NCBI GenBank assembly: GCA_021807065.1
Contig: JAKAPO010000116.1
Location: forward strand, 1 to 7,441
Direction of reading: 5' to 3'
Origin: a bacterium
Lineage (GTDB): Bacteria; Vulcanimicrobiota; Vulcanimicrobiia; Vulcanimicrobiales; Vulcanimicrobiaceae
Length of the DNA stretch: 7,441 bases
Below the pieces are notes generated by a model. It did no database searches and was not told the DNA's origin. It saw only the letters and a list, made by a program, of their open reading frames with translations. Positions 1-7,326 of the stretch are shown here, piece by piece. Numbering within the stretch: the stretch's first letter is position 1; each line of letters opens with the position of its first letter. Position numbers and translations under genes: made by a program.

Positions 1-1398
1 AGGAAATTCTTCGTTCCCATCCTGGGCGCCGGAAAGTGGACTGGGACGATGTGCCTTACCGAACCGCAAGCTGGATCCGATCTTGCCCAAGTGCGTGCGA
101 GGGCCGTGCCGGAAGGCGATCACTACCGCATTAGCGGACAGAAGATCTTCATTACGTTCGGCGAGCACGACATGGCCGAGAACATCATCCATCTCGTCCT
201 CGCACGTCTTCCCGATGCTCCAGAGGGAACTCGGGGAATATCGATGTTCATCGTTCCGAAGTTCGTCGTCAATGCCGACGGCACGCTCGGCGAGCGAAAC
301 GACGTCTACTGTTCCGGTATCGAGCACAAGCTCGGCATCAATGCGAATCCAACGTGCACGCTCATCTACGGCGAGAAGGGACAGGGCGCTATTGGTTATC
401 TCGTCGGCGAAGCCAACAAAGGCCTCGAAAACATGTTCATCATGATGAACGCCGCGCGTTTCTCGGTCGGCGTTCAGGCAATAGGTATCGCCGATCGCGC
501 CTATCAATCGGCGCTTGCGTACGCAAAGGAACGCATTCAGGGGCGCGACCTCAATCCAATGGCCAAGGACAAATCGCCCAAGCCGATCGTCGAGCATCCC
601 GACGTGCGCCGGATGTTGATGTGGATGAAAGCGAACGTCGAAGCGATGCGCGCTCTTGCGCTCGTTACGGCGGCGTCGCTCGATACGTCTGCACGCCATC
701 CCGATGAGAAGGTTCGCAAAGAGCACCGCGCGTTCGTCGAGTTGATGATTCCGGTCGTCAAAGGGTGGTCGACGGAGACGGCAACCGACGTTTGCTCTAC
801 GGCCCTGCAAGTCTTCGGCGGCATGGGCTACATCGAAGAGACAGGCATAGCGCAACAGTACCGGGACGTACGCATCACCTCCATTTACGAGGGAACGACC
901 GGCATCCAAGCGATGGACCTCGTCGGCCGCAAACTCATCCGCGACATGGGGACTACCGCAACGCGCGTGCTCAAGACGATGAAGGCGTTCGCAGGTGAAG
1001 TGAAAACCTCGCCACATGCACCGGTCAAAGCGCTCGCCGCGGTTTTCGAGCAGGGCGTCGACGCGCTCATCGATGCATCACAATGGATTGGTATGACGGC
1101 GATGGCCGACGTCAATAAGGCCTTCGCGTGTTCGGTTCCCTACTTGAAGCTGTGGGGTATCGTTGCGGGTGGCTGGCAGATGACGCGGGCCGCGAAGGTT
1201 GCGGCCGAGCGCATCGCGGCGAACGACACGGAAGGCGACTTTTATAAGGCGAAACTCGCTACCGCGCGCTTCTATGCGGATCACGTTCTTGCTCAGGCAT
1301 TTTGGTATCGGCACGAGATCAAGGAGGGAGCCGGTGACGTCATGGCGCTCTCGCCCGAGCAATTCGAGTTGGACCGCAAGGGCGTTGTCACCGCATAA
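1..1398 (+). CDS. Acyl-CoA dehydrogenase, DmdC/FadE-like, 5' truncated by the window edge
   Basis: This flavoenzyme carries out the first step of beta-oxidation, oxidising acyl-CoA to trans-2-enoyl-CoA with FAD and passing electrons to ETF. The frame is open from base 1, so the real start lies upstream. The internal ATG at 49 falls inside the conserved FAD/substrate motif (TMCLTEPQAGSDL, from visible residue 16) and is not a start. Further family signatures are GTRGISMFIVPKF, EHKLGINANPTC, MMNAARFSVG and CSTALQVFGGMGYIEE. IYEGTTGIQ contains the expected catalytic Glu (codon 889-891, visible residue 297). About 120 residues follow the core, matching the C-terminal extension of the large (~590-600 aa) DmdC-like acyl-CoA dehydrogenases; roughly 130-140 N-terminal residues are therefore missing. 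The substrate cannot be read from sequence: DmdC relatives take methylmercaptopropionyl-CoA, but here the fadB and thiolase neighbours suggest a fatty acyl-CoA. The stop is TAA at 1396-1398. Confidence 0.95.
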   Translation, partial: RKFFVPILGAGKWTGTMCLTEPQAGSDLAQVRARAVPEGDHYRISGQKIFITFGEHDMAENIIHLVLARLPDAPEGTRGISMFIVPKFVVNADGTLGERNDVYCSGIEHKLGINANPTCTLIYGEKGQGAIGYLVGEANKGLENMFIMMNAARFSVGVQAIGIADRAYQSALAYAKERIQGRDLNPMAKDKSPKPIVEHPDVRRMLMWMKANVEAMRALALVTAASLDTSARHPDEKVRKEHRAFVELMIPVVKGWSTETATDVCSTALQVFGGMGYIEETGIAQQYRDVRITSIYEGTTGIQAMDLVGRKLIRDMGTTATRVLKTMKAFAGEVKTSPHAPVKALAAVFEQGVDALIDASQWIGMTAMADVNKAFACSVPYLKLWGIVAGGWQMTRAAKVAAERIAANDTEGDFYKAKLATARFYADHVLAQAFWYRHEIKEGAGDVMALSPEQFELDRKGVVTA

Positions 1399-1448
1399 GG
1401 TCAGTGGTGCTTCCGGCGTCGAAGGGTCCTATCCAAGCTCTTGCATGC

Positions 1449-1454
1449 AAAGGA
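1449..1454 (+). promoter_or_regulatory. Shine-Dalgarno site deciding the fadB start
   Basis: AAAGGA ends five bases before the ATG at 1460, a normal spacing. The same gene has two other in-frame ATGs just upstream, at 1445 and 1454. The one at 1454 shares its A with the SD itself, and the one at 1445 has no purine-rich motif at a sensible distance. This favours 1460 as the start. Confidence 0.55.
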
Positions 1455-1459
1455 TGGCA

Positions 1460-3607
1460 ATGTTCGTAAGATCTGAAGACCGCGACGGCGTTCGCGTCAT
1501 TACGATCGACAATCCGCCGGTCAACGCGTTGTCGTTTGCGCTCTGCGGCGAACTGCTGCCGCTCGTCGAGAGCGCCGGTCGCGATGCGTCGGTCAAAGCG
1601 GTTGTCTTCACCGGTGCGAACGGTATCTTCTCGGGCGGTGCGGACGTCAACGATTTCAACAGCGAGCCGGCCCCGGATACGAGAACGATCCGCGATGTTA
1701 TCGCGGCGATCGATCGTAGTGAGAAGATCTTCGCGGCGGCAATCGAGGGCAACGCGCTGGGCGGTGGACTCGAGCTGGCGCTCGCGTGCGACTATCGCGT
1801 CGCACGTGCGAATGCGCGCCTGGGATTTCCTGAAATTCAGTTGGGGCTGCTTCCCGGAGCGGGCGGTACGCAACGTCTGCCGCGCGCTATGGACGTGCAG
1901 AGCGCTCTGCAGATGATGCTGAAGGCGACGCGCCTTGCCGCGGCCGAGGCTTTGGAGAAGGGCGTGCTCGACCGCGTGGTCGAGGACGATGCCGTCGGCG
2001 CGGCGGTGTCGATCGTGCGGGACGGCGCCAAGCGGCGACTCTCGGAACGCAAGGCAATCCTTCCAAAGGGTGTCGATCGGCTCGCGCTGCCGTTCGTCGT
2101 CTCGCAAGCGCACAAGATGGTTCCGCCCGAAGAGAGCGGCGGGTTCGCAGCGCACAAACTCATCGACGCGGTGGAAGCCGCAGTAACGCTGCCGTTCAAA
2201 TACGGTCTCGCGCGCGAGTTCCGGCTCTTCGACGAGCTGGTTCGCTCGAAACCGTCGATCGCGTTGCGTCACGTCTTCTTCGCCGAACGCGAGCTGAATA
2301 AAATTCCGGGTTTGAGCGAAGCGCGACCCGCAGACATCGCGAGGGCGGGCGTCGTCGGCGGCGGAACGATGGGAACGGGCATCGCGATCTGTTTCGCCGA
2401 TGCGGGAATACCCGTTACCGTCGTCGAGCCGATCGACGAGCAGGTGGAGCGCGCGAAGCAGACGATCTTCGGCATGTACGCCCACCAAGTGCAGCGCGGC
2501 CGCCTCACTCAGGAAGAGGCGTGGAAACGCGGCCAGTCGATCGCCTTTACCGCCGACTACAACGATATCGCCGACTGCGATTTGGTCGTCGAGGCCGTCT
2601 TCGAGAGTATGGACGTGAAGAAGGAAGTCTTCACGAAGCTCGACGGCATCGTCAAGGCGAGCGGCGTACTCTGTTCCAATACGTCGACGCTCGATATCGA
2701 CGCGATCGCCTCGGCGACTAAACGGGCCGAGCGGGTCTGCGGGACGCATTTTTTCGCGCCGGCGAATATCATGAAACTGCTTGAGATCGTGCGCGGAACG
2801 GCGACGTCGATGCAGACGCTCGCGACGGCGTTCGCGGTCGGCAGGAGAATGCGCAAGATTTCGGTGCTCTCCGGGAACGCCTTCGGTTTCATCGGCAACC
2901 GCATGCTGCTCGACTACGCGCGTGAAGCCGTGTTCCTCGCGGAGGAGGGTGTTGCGCCCTACCGCGTGGACGCAGCCATGAAACGTTTCGGTTTTCCGAT
3001 GGGACCGTTCGCGATGTTCGATCTCTCCGGTATCGACGTCGCGTGGCACATCGCGAAGGCGCGCCCGGACTTCGGCTCCGGCCGCACGAAAATCTTGGAC
3101 CGCCTCTACGAGATGAAGCGCTTTGGTCAGAAGAACGGCGTCGGATACTATCGGTACGACAGGAGCGTCGGCAGCGGCCGCGAGCCCATTCGAGACGAGA
3201 GCGTCGAGGCACTCTTTGCGGAGGAGGCGCGGCGTGCCGGCGTTGCGCAGCGCAGCGGAGTCACCGACGAAGAGATCGTGCAGCGTTGCGTCTACGCGCT
3301 CGTCAACGCGGGAGCGTTGCTTCTGGAAGACGGAATCGCGCTACGGCCCGGGGACGAAGATATCGTTTACGTCTACGGCTACGGATTTCCGCCGCATCAC
3401 GGCGGGCCCATGTGGTATGCAGACGAGGTTGGCGTTGAAAACGTCTACGCGGCGATTCTCCGGTTCAAAGAAGAGTTCGGTCCGCATTGGCAGCCGGCGC
3501 GCCTGCTTGAAGAGATTGCCGAGGCACACGGGAAGTTTGCATCGTCTCGTCACGGTGATGGCAGCGAGCAAAGTCGAACCACCGAGGTGAACGTTGCTCA
3601 TGCGTGA
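1460..3607 (+). CDS. fadB: FadB-type bifunctional enoyl-CoA hydratase / 3-hydroxyacyl-CoA dehydrogenase
   Basis: The protein catalyses steps two and three of beta-oxidation in the cytoplasm: hydration of trans-2-enoyl-CoA, then NAD-dependent oxidation of L-3-hydroxyacyl-CoA. From ATG 1460 it is 715 aa, the usual FadB/FadJ length (714-729). The N-terminal crotonase domain (about 1-190) has the oxyanion-hole segment GNALGGGLE (97-105) and FPEIQLGLLPG. Glu105 and Glu125 stand 20 residues apart, like catalytic Glu119 and Glu139 of E. coli FadB. The Rossmann motif VVGGGTMGTGIA starts near residue 298, with glycines 300, 302 and 305. The dehydrogenase catalytic residues fit His430 (GTHFFAPANIM), Glu442 (KLLEIVRG) and Asn480 (GFIGNRML). 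The C-terminal repeat ends with FPPHHGGPMWY (from 643). The HFFAPANIMKLLE segment and GNAFGFIGNRML resemble the peroxisomal-type multifunctional enzyme more than enterobacterial FadB. The gene lies 61 nt after the acyl-CoA dehydrogenase and overlaps the thiolase, so all three are probably one operon. Confidence 0.95.
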   Translation: MFVRSEDRDGVRVITIDNPPVNALSFALCGELLPLVESAGRDASVKAVVFTGANGIFSGGADVNDFNSEPAPDTRTIRDVIAAIDRSEKIFAAAIEGNALGGGLELALACDYRVARANARLGFPEIQLGLLPGAGGTQRLPRAMDVQSALQMMLKATRLAAAEALEKGVLDRVVEDDAVGAAVSIVRDGAKRRLSERKAILPKGVDRLALPFVVSQAHKMVPPEESGGFAAHKLIDAVEAAVTLPFKYGLAREFRLFDELVRSKPSIALRHVFFAERELNKIPGLSEARPADIARAGVVGGGTMGTGIAICFADAGIPVTVVEPIDEQVERAKQTIFGMYAHQVQRGRLTQEEAWKRGQSIAFTADYNDIADCDLVVEAVFESMDVKKEVFTKLDGIVKASGVLCSNTSTLDIDAIASATKRAERVCGTHFFAPANIMKLLEIVRGTATSMQTLATAFAVGRRMRKISVLSGNAFGFIGNRMLLDYAREAVFLAEEGVAPYRVDAAMKRFGFPMGPFAMFDLSGIDVAWHIAKARPDFGSGRTKILDRLYEMKRFGQKNGVGYYRYDRSVGSGREPIRDESVEALFAEEARRAGVAQRSGVTDEEIVQRCVYALVNAGALLLEDGIALRPGDEDIVYVYGYGFPPHHGGPMWYADEVGVENVYAAILRFKEEFGPHWQPARLLEEIAEAHGKFASSRHGDGSEQSRTTEVNVAHA
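3584..3590 (+). promoter_or_regulatory. Strong Shine-Dalgarno site of the thiolase, inside the 3' end of fadB
   Basis: GAGGTGA is a seven-base match to the 16S anti-SD. It ends nine bases before ATG 3600 and three bases before an in-frame TTG at 3594. Counted from the GAGG core, the spacing is 12 nt to the ATG and 6 nt to the TTG. Spacing therefore mildly favours TTG, while start-codon strength and the typical family N-terminus (MREAxIVAAxRTPIG) favour ATG. The two choices differ by only two residues. Confidence 0.6.
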
Positions 3608-4787
3608 GGCGGCGATCGTTGCGGCGGCACGTACGCCCATCGGGCGGGCATTTCGCGGCGCGTTCAATCAAACACCCGGCGCGACGATGGCGGGTCACGT
3701 CGTGCGCGCTGCGGTCGAGCGCGCAAAACTCGACCCCGCTGAAGTCGAGGACGTCGTCATCGGCGTCGGACTGCCCGAGGGCGCGACTGGAAACAATCTA
3801 GGGCGCACAGCGGCGTTACGGGCGGGTTTGCCGGTAGAGACTGCGGGTCACGTCGTCAGCCGCTATTGCGCCTCTGGGTTGAATGCAATTGCGGTTGCAG
3901 CGCAACGCGTCATCGTCGACCGCGCCGACGTGATGGTTGCCGGCGGCTGCGAATCGATCTCGATGGTTCAGAACAACTTGAACATGGCCGGTTACGACGA
4001 AGAGTGGCTGCTGCGCCATACCCCCGACGTCTACATGCCCATGCTGTTCACGGCGGACCTCGTTGCGAAGAGATACGAGGTTTCGCGCCAGTCGCAGGAT
4101 GCGTACGCGCTGCAAAGCCAGCAGCGTACGGCCGCCGCGCAAGAAGCGGGGAGGTTCGATGCCGAGATCGTCCCGATGCCGTCGTGGAAGGTCGTCGAGG
4201 AGAAGGAGAGCGGCAACGTTCACGAAGAGCGGGTGACGCTCATGAAGGACGAGGGGAATCGGCCGGAGACGACGCTCGAAGCACTCGCCGGGCTCAAAGG
4301 CGCGGTACCGGGCATCGCCGACACCACGATCACCGCCGGCAACTCATCGCAACTCTCCGACGGCGCTGCAGCCGTCGTCGTAACGGATGCGAAGTTCGCG
4401 GAGAAACGTAATCTCGAGCCGCTCGGATTCTATCGCGGTATGGTGGTTGCCGGCGTCGAGCCCGGCGAGATGGGGATCGCACCGGTCTTCGCCGTTCCCA
4501 AACTGCTCGAGCGCTTCAATCTGACGATGGACGACGTCGGGCTTTGGGAGTTGAACGAGGCTTTTGCTGTGCAGACCGTCTACTGCCGCGATCGCCTGGG
4601 CATCCCAAACGAAATCTTCAACGTCGACGGCGGCGCGATCTCGATCGGCCATCCATACGGGATGAGCGGCACGCGCATGGCTATGCACGCGCTCATCGAA
4701 GGCAAGCGCCGCGGCGTCAAGTACGTCGTCATAACGATGTGCATCGGCGGCGGACAGGGAGCAGCCGGCCTCTTCGAAGTCGCCTAG
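3600..4787 (+). CDS. fadA: Acetyl-CoA C-acyltransferase (3-ketoacyl-CoA thiolase, FadA-like)
   Basis: This enzyme performs the last beta-oxidation step, CoA-dependent cleavage of 3-ketoacyl-CoA to acetyl-CoA and a shortened acyl-CoA. From ATG 3600 it is 395 aa, the standard thiolase length. The N-terminus reads MREAAIVAAARTPIGRAF. The acylated cysteine is Cys90 in SRYCASGLNA, the oxyanion/active-site segment is WELNEAFAVQ (Asn319, Glu320), the catalytic histidine is His351 in GGAISIGHPYG, and the second cysteine is Cys381 in TMCIGGGQGAAG. All four active-site elements are intact. The gene overlaps the fadB stop by 8 nt, typical of translational coupling in a fadBA pair that would form the alpha/beta trifunctional complex; complex formation is inferred from this context. 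A degradative thiolase is preferred over a biosynthetic acetoacetyl-CoA thiolase because of the neighbours, but sequence motifs alone do not separate the two. Confidence 0.94.
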   Translation: MREAAIVAAARTPIGRAFRGAFNQTPGATMAGHVVRAAVERAKLDPAEVEDVVIGVGLPEGATGNNLGRTAALRAGLPVETAGHVVSRYCASGLNAIAVAAQRVIVDRADVMVAGGCESISMVQNNLNMAGYDEEWLLRHTPDVYMPMLFTADLVAKRYEVSRQSQDAYALQSQQRTAAAQEAGRFDAEIVPMPSWKVVEEKESGNVHEERVTLMKDEGNRPETTLEALAGLKGAVPGIADTTITAGNSSQLSDGAAAVVVTDAKFAEKRNLEPLGFYRGMVVAGVEPGEMGIAPVFAVPKLLERFNLTMDDVGLWELNEAFAVQTVYCRDRLGIPNEIFNVDGGAISIGHPYGMSGTRMAMHALIEGKRRGVKYVVITMCIGGGQGAAGLFEVA

Positions 4788-4795
4788 GGCGCATT

Positions 4796-4860
4796 GACAC
4801 GCCGCTCAAGCGACCTACGCAGATTCCGGGCGACCTTCGGCGAAGCGCTGGCGGCGTGTC
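4796..4860. repeat. 10-bp perfect inverted repeat spanning the thiolase-lipoprotein spacer
   Basis: The left arm GACACGCCGC (4796-4805) is exactly complementary to the right arm GCGGCGTGTC (4851-4860). A U-G pair (4806/4850) extends the stem to 11. After a two-base bulge, AGCG 4809-4812 can pair with CGCT 4846-4849. A small inner hairpin, CTTC/GAAG with a three-base loop, is possible at 4835-4845, although its last base directly abuts the CGCT arm. The right arm contains the GTG start (4856-4858) of the lipoprotein, so folding would hide that start. There is no U-tract behind it, which speaks against an intrinsic terminator. Confidence 0.5.
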
Positions 4861-6388
4861 GTTTCGCCTAGTAGCCGTCTTGCTTCTCGCTGCATGCGCG
4901 CGTATCGCGCCGCCGGCGCCGCTCGCGCACGTGACGCCGGGTCCGGCGCCTCAGCCGCCCGGCGAACCCGTCTACGTGGGGAATCCGGCGGCATCGGTGC
5001 ACATCGAGACGCGCGCGCTCGGCATCAGCCCCGACGGTTACGCACGATGGCTCGCGATCGCGCGCTTCTACGACGCACACGGTAAGGGTACGCTGATCCT
5101 TGCGAATAGCAATCTCCAGTGGATTCCGTCCACCGGGCAGGCGCAGTGGCAGAATCGGATGCGGTACGGTCAGCCGTCGGCGATCGTGTCGACGGACCGC
5201 GATGGGCCGATAACGCTTACGGTCGAACCGACGTTCCCCAAACTCAAGACCGTCATCGTGCGCACCGATACGAAAAGCTGGCGCGGCGCACGCGTGGTTG
5301 CCGGCGCGATTGGGCCGCATCTCGTGCAGGTTGGCTGGTTTCCGTACTCGGCGGTGCCTGTTCGCATCGCGCGCATCGGCGAACACGGAGATCGCGTTAC
5401 GCTTGCTAAGGTGAGCGGCGGGTCGAGCTATCTCGATCCGACCGTGCGGCCAGGTGCTGAGTACCGCTACGAAGTACGGCGCGAAGGCACCCGTCCGTCG
5501 GCGACCGGCATCGTGCACGTCCCCGGCCCATTACCCGAAACCACGATCGCAAACGTATCGGGAAGCGGTGCGTGGCTGTTCTATACCGTCAACCCCATCG
5601 GTGGTGAGTACTACGCACGTCTCGATCCTGCGTCCATCGTGCGGCAAGCCGTAGCGGCGCATCTCCATTACGTGGAGTTGCGGGTCGCGTACGGCGAATT
5701 CTTTGAGATCACCGCCAAAGCGAAGCAGACGATCGACGCAATCGTCGACGGCTTGGAATCCCGCGGAATCGGCGTCATCGCATGGATCGTGCCGCGGCAA
5801 GTGAGTTACTTCGACCTGCGGACTGCGCTCGAGGCGGCAGAGTATCGCACGGTCGGCGGACGCCATTTCACCGGGCTCGCGATCGACGCCGAACGCGGCG
5901 AGGATTACATGGGCGACGGTCGTGCAGCGTTTGCCTCGCTTGGCGAGTACCTTCGTCTCGTGCGCGAGGCCGTCGGAGCGCACTATCTCGTCATCGCTAC
6001 GGTCGAAGACCCGTTCTTCGAGGGTCTGAGCAATACGACGTACCCCTATCGCGCGATCGCCGAGTCTGCGAGCGTCCTCCAGCCGATGGCATACTGGCGC
6101 ATGATGCGCCGGCAGCCGCCGAAAGACGTGCAGCAGGTCGAAGCCGAGATGCTCGACTCTTACGACGAGCTGCTGCGGGTTGCAGGCCGGAAGATTCCGG
6201 TCTCGCTCGGCGGCCAGACGAGCGCCATCACCGCGACCGGCTATCCGCCGGCATCGGAGATTCGTGCGAGCATGGAGGCGGCTAAGCGCGCGGGTGCAAT
6301 CGGCGAAGCGTTTTTCGCGTGGAACGACACGCTGCCGCAGCAGTGGGCGGCGATCGGCGGGTTCAGATGGGGTACGCTGAGACGATGA
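4856..6388 (+). CDS. Predicted lipoprotein with Ig/Fn3-like segments and a glycosidase-like TIM barrel; not recognised
   Basis: I do not recognise a named family. The GTG at 4856 is the only usual start codon in frame between the thiolase stop and the signal sequence; it gives 510 aa but lacks a clear SD. Residues 4-14 (RLVAVLLLAAC) form a very short hydrophobic signal ending in a lipobox (LAAC, Cys14), followed by a Pro/Ala-rich linker, so export and lipid anchoring are predicted. Residues about 48-141 read like a bacterial Ig-like domain (SPDGYARW, DAHGK, WIPSTG, VSTDRDGP). About 165-225 reads like a fibronectin-III domain (SYLDPTVRPGAEYRYEVR). From about 239 to 500, alternating strands and helices suggest a TIM barrel: HYVELRVAYG, GVIAWIVP, LAIDAERG (Asp344, Glu346), VIATVEDP (Glu384), VLQPMAYW (Tyr413, Trp414), PVSLGGQ and AFFAWND (Trp489). 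Acidic and aromatic residues at strand ends resemble glycoside hydrolases, so a cell-surface carbohydrate role is inferred but unproven. Its stop overlaps the next gene. Confidence 0.85.
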   Translation: MSFRLVAVLLLAACARIAPPAPLAHVTPGPAPQPPGEPVYVGNPAASVHIETRALGISPDGYARWLAIARFYDAHGKGTLILANSNLQWIPSTGQAQWQNRMRYGQPSAIVSTDRDGPITLTVEPTFPKLKTVIVRTDTKSWRGARVVAGAIGPHLVQVGWFPYSAVPVRIARIGEHGDRVTLAKVSGGSSYLDPTVRPGAEYRYEVRREGTRPSATGIVHVPGPLPETTIANVSGSGAWLFYTVNPIGGEYYARLDPASIVRQAVAAHLHYVELRVAYGEFFEITAKAKQTIDAIVDGLESRGIGVIAWIVPRQVSYFDLRTALEAAEYRTVGGRHFTGLAIDAERGEDYMGDGRAAFASLGEYLRLVREAVGAHYLVIATVEDPFFEGLSNTTYPYRAIAESASVLQPMAYWRMMRRQPPKDVQQVEAEMLDSYDELLRVAGRKIPVSLGGQTSAITATGYPPASEIRASMEAAKRAGAIGEAFFAWNDTLPQQWAAIGGFRWGTLRR

Positions 6389-7326
6389 GCGTACGAGCGA
6401 AGTTTCCCAAAGAGCAGTCCGAAGACGGGCGCTTCGTGCGCCAAGACGACGCCTTTCGTGACTGGGTGCGCGCCGATGGAAGCACTCGCTATCCCGTCGC
6501 GAGCGGGCGTTATCACCTTTACGTTTCCCTCGCCTGCCCCTGGGCGAGCCGCGCGATCATCGTGCGGCGGCTCAAGGGTTTGGAGTCCGCGATCGGGATG
6601 ACCGTCGCCGACCCGATTCGCGACGAGCGCGGTTGGGCATTCCGCGAAGTTCCCGGCGCCTCGCGCGATCCGGTCAACCAGTTCGCATACCTGAGCGAGG
6701 CTTACGAGGCGACCGATCCGTCATATCGGGGGCGCGTTACGGTACCGGTCTTGTGGGATACGATGACACACCGGCATCGTCAGTAACTCGGACGACGACA
6801 TCATGCGCATGTTCGAGACGGAGTTCGACGCCGTTGCGGAGCGGCCGGAGCTGGATCTCTATCCCGAACCCTACGCACCGAGATCGATGCGCTCAATTCC
6901 CGGCTCTACGACAACGTCAACGATGGAGTCTACCGGGCGGGATTCGCGACCTCGCAGCGCGCGCACGAAGAAGCGGTGCGCGATCTCTTTGGCATGCTCG
7001 ACGAGTTGGAAGAGCGGCTCGGTAAACGGCGCTATCTCTTCGGTTCCTCGCCGGTGGAGAGCGACTGGCGACTCTTCGTGACGCTGGTGCGCTTCGATCT
7101 GGTCTACTACGTCCATTTCAAGTGCAATCTGCGCCTAGTCGCGCAATATAAAAACCTCTCCGGCTATCTACGCGATCTCTATCAGATCGACGGCATCGCC
7201 GAGACGGTCGACTCCGACCACATCAAGCGCCACTACTACGTGACGCACGCAGATATCAACCCGACGCGCATCGTGCCCGTTGGTCCGCTGCAAGACCTTA
7301 CCGCTCCCCATGGCAGGGAGCGTCTA
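6385..7326 (+). pseudogene. Glutathionyl-hydroquinone reductase (YqjG/ECM4-type GST), frameshifted twice and cut at the 3' end by an IS
   Basis: Members of this Xi-class GST family reduce glutathionyl-hydroquinones in the cytoplasm. The start ATG at 6385 overlaps the lipoprotein stop (ATGA). The N-terminal thioredoxin-like part has YHLYVSLACPWASR with catalytic Cys51, then RVTVPVLWD. Frame +1 then reaches TAA at 6784. The family sequence continues in frame +2 with IVSNSDDDIMRMFETEF (from 6776) to LYPEPY (6874), then returns to frame +1 with TEIDALNSRLYDNV (from 6877), GVYRAGFATSQ, TLVRFDLVYYVHFKC, GIAETVDSDHI and PHGRERL. One extra base near 6771-6772 and one missing base near 6874 explain this; removing one C would give DTMTHGIVSN, and adding one C would give YRTEID, both matching family spacing. 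The restored length is about 314 aa (E. coli YqjG 328). Homology ends at CTAG 7324-7327; beyond it the frame runs 35 codons into IS DNA to TGA 7432-7434. The gene may be truly decaying, or the frameshifts may be sequencing errors. Confidence 0.85.

Noticed and set aside
1199..1459. N-terminal extension of fadB back to 1199
   Set aside because: The extension overlaps the acyl-CoA dehydrogenase in another frame, is Arg/Ser-rich shadow sequence and would add 87 residues absent from FadB proteins; the SD points to ATG 1460.
1388..3049. A 553-codon open frame on the minus strand opposite fadB
   Set aside because: It lies entirely antisense to a gene with clear catalytic motifs, its composition is Arg/Asp/His-rich and low in complexity, and I recognise no domain. 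Long antisense frames are expected in GC-rich genes.
3594..3599. TTG at 3594 as the thiolase start
   Set aside because: Its spacing to the SD is good, but ATG 3600 is the stronger codon and gives the usual family N-terminus. It is kept as an alternative only.
4794..4821. Perfect -35 box TTGACA (4794-4799) as a promoter for the lipoprotein
   Set aside because: No acceptable -10 hexamer follows at 16-18 bp (TACGCA is the best and matches only two of six), so I do not call a promoter, although an internal one cannot be excluded.
4544..4855. N-terminal extension of the lipoprotein into the thiolase gene
   Set aside because: It is an out-of-frame, Arg-rich translation of the thiolase and would bury the lipobox signal far inside the protein.
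4796..4870. The 4796-4860 inverted repeat as an intrinsic terminator of the fad operon
   Set aside because: The loop is 45 nt, no U-run follows the right arm, and the arm overlaps the next gene's start.
4868..5518. A 216-codon minus-strand open frame opposite the lipoprotein
   Set aside because: It is Arg/His-rich with no recognisable motif, antisense to a gene with a signal peptide and consistent domain-like sequence, so it is treated as a shadow.
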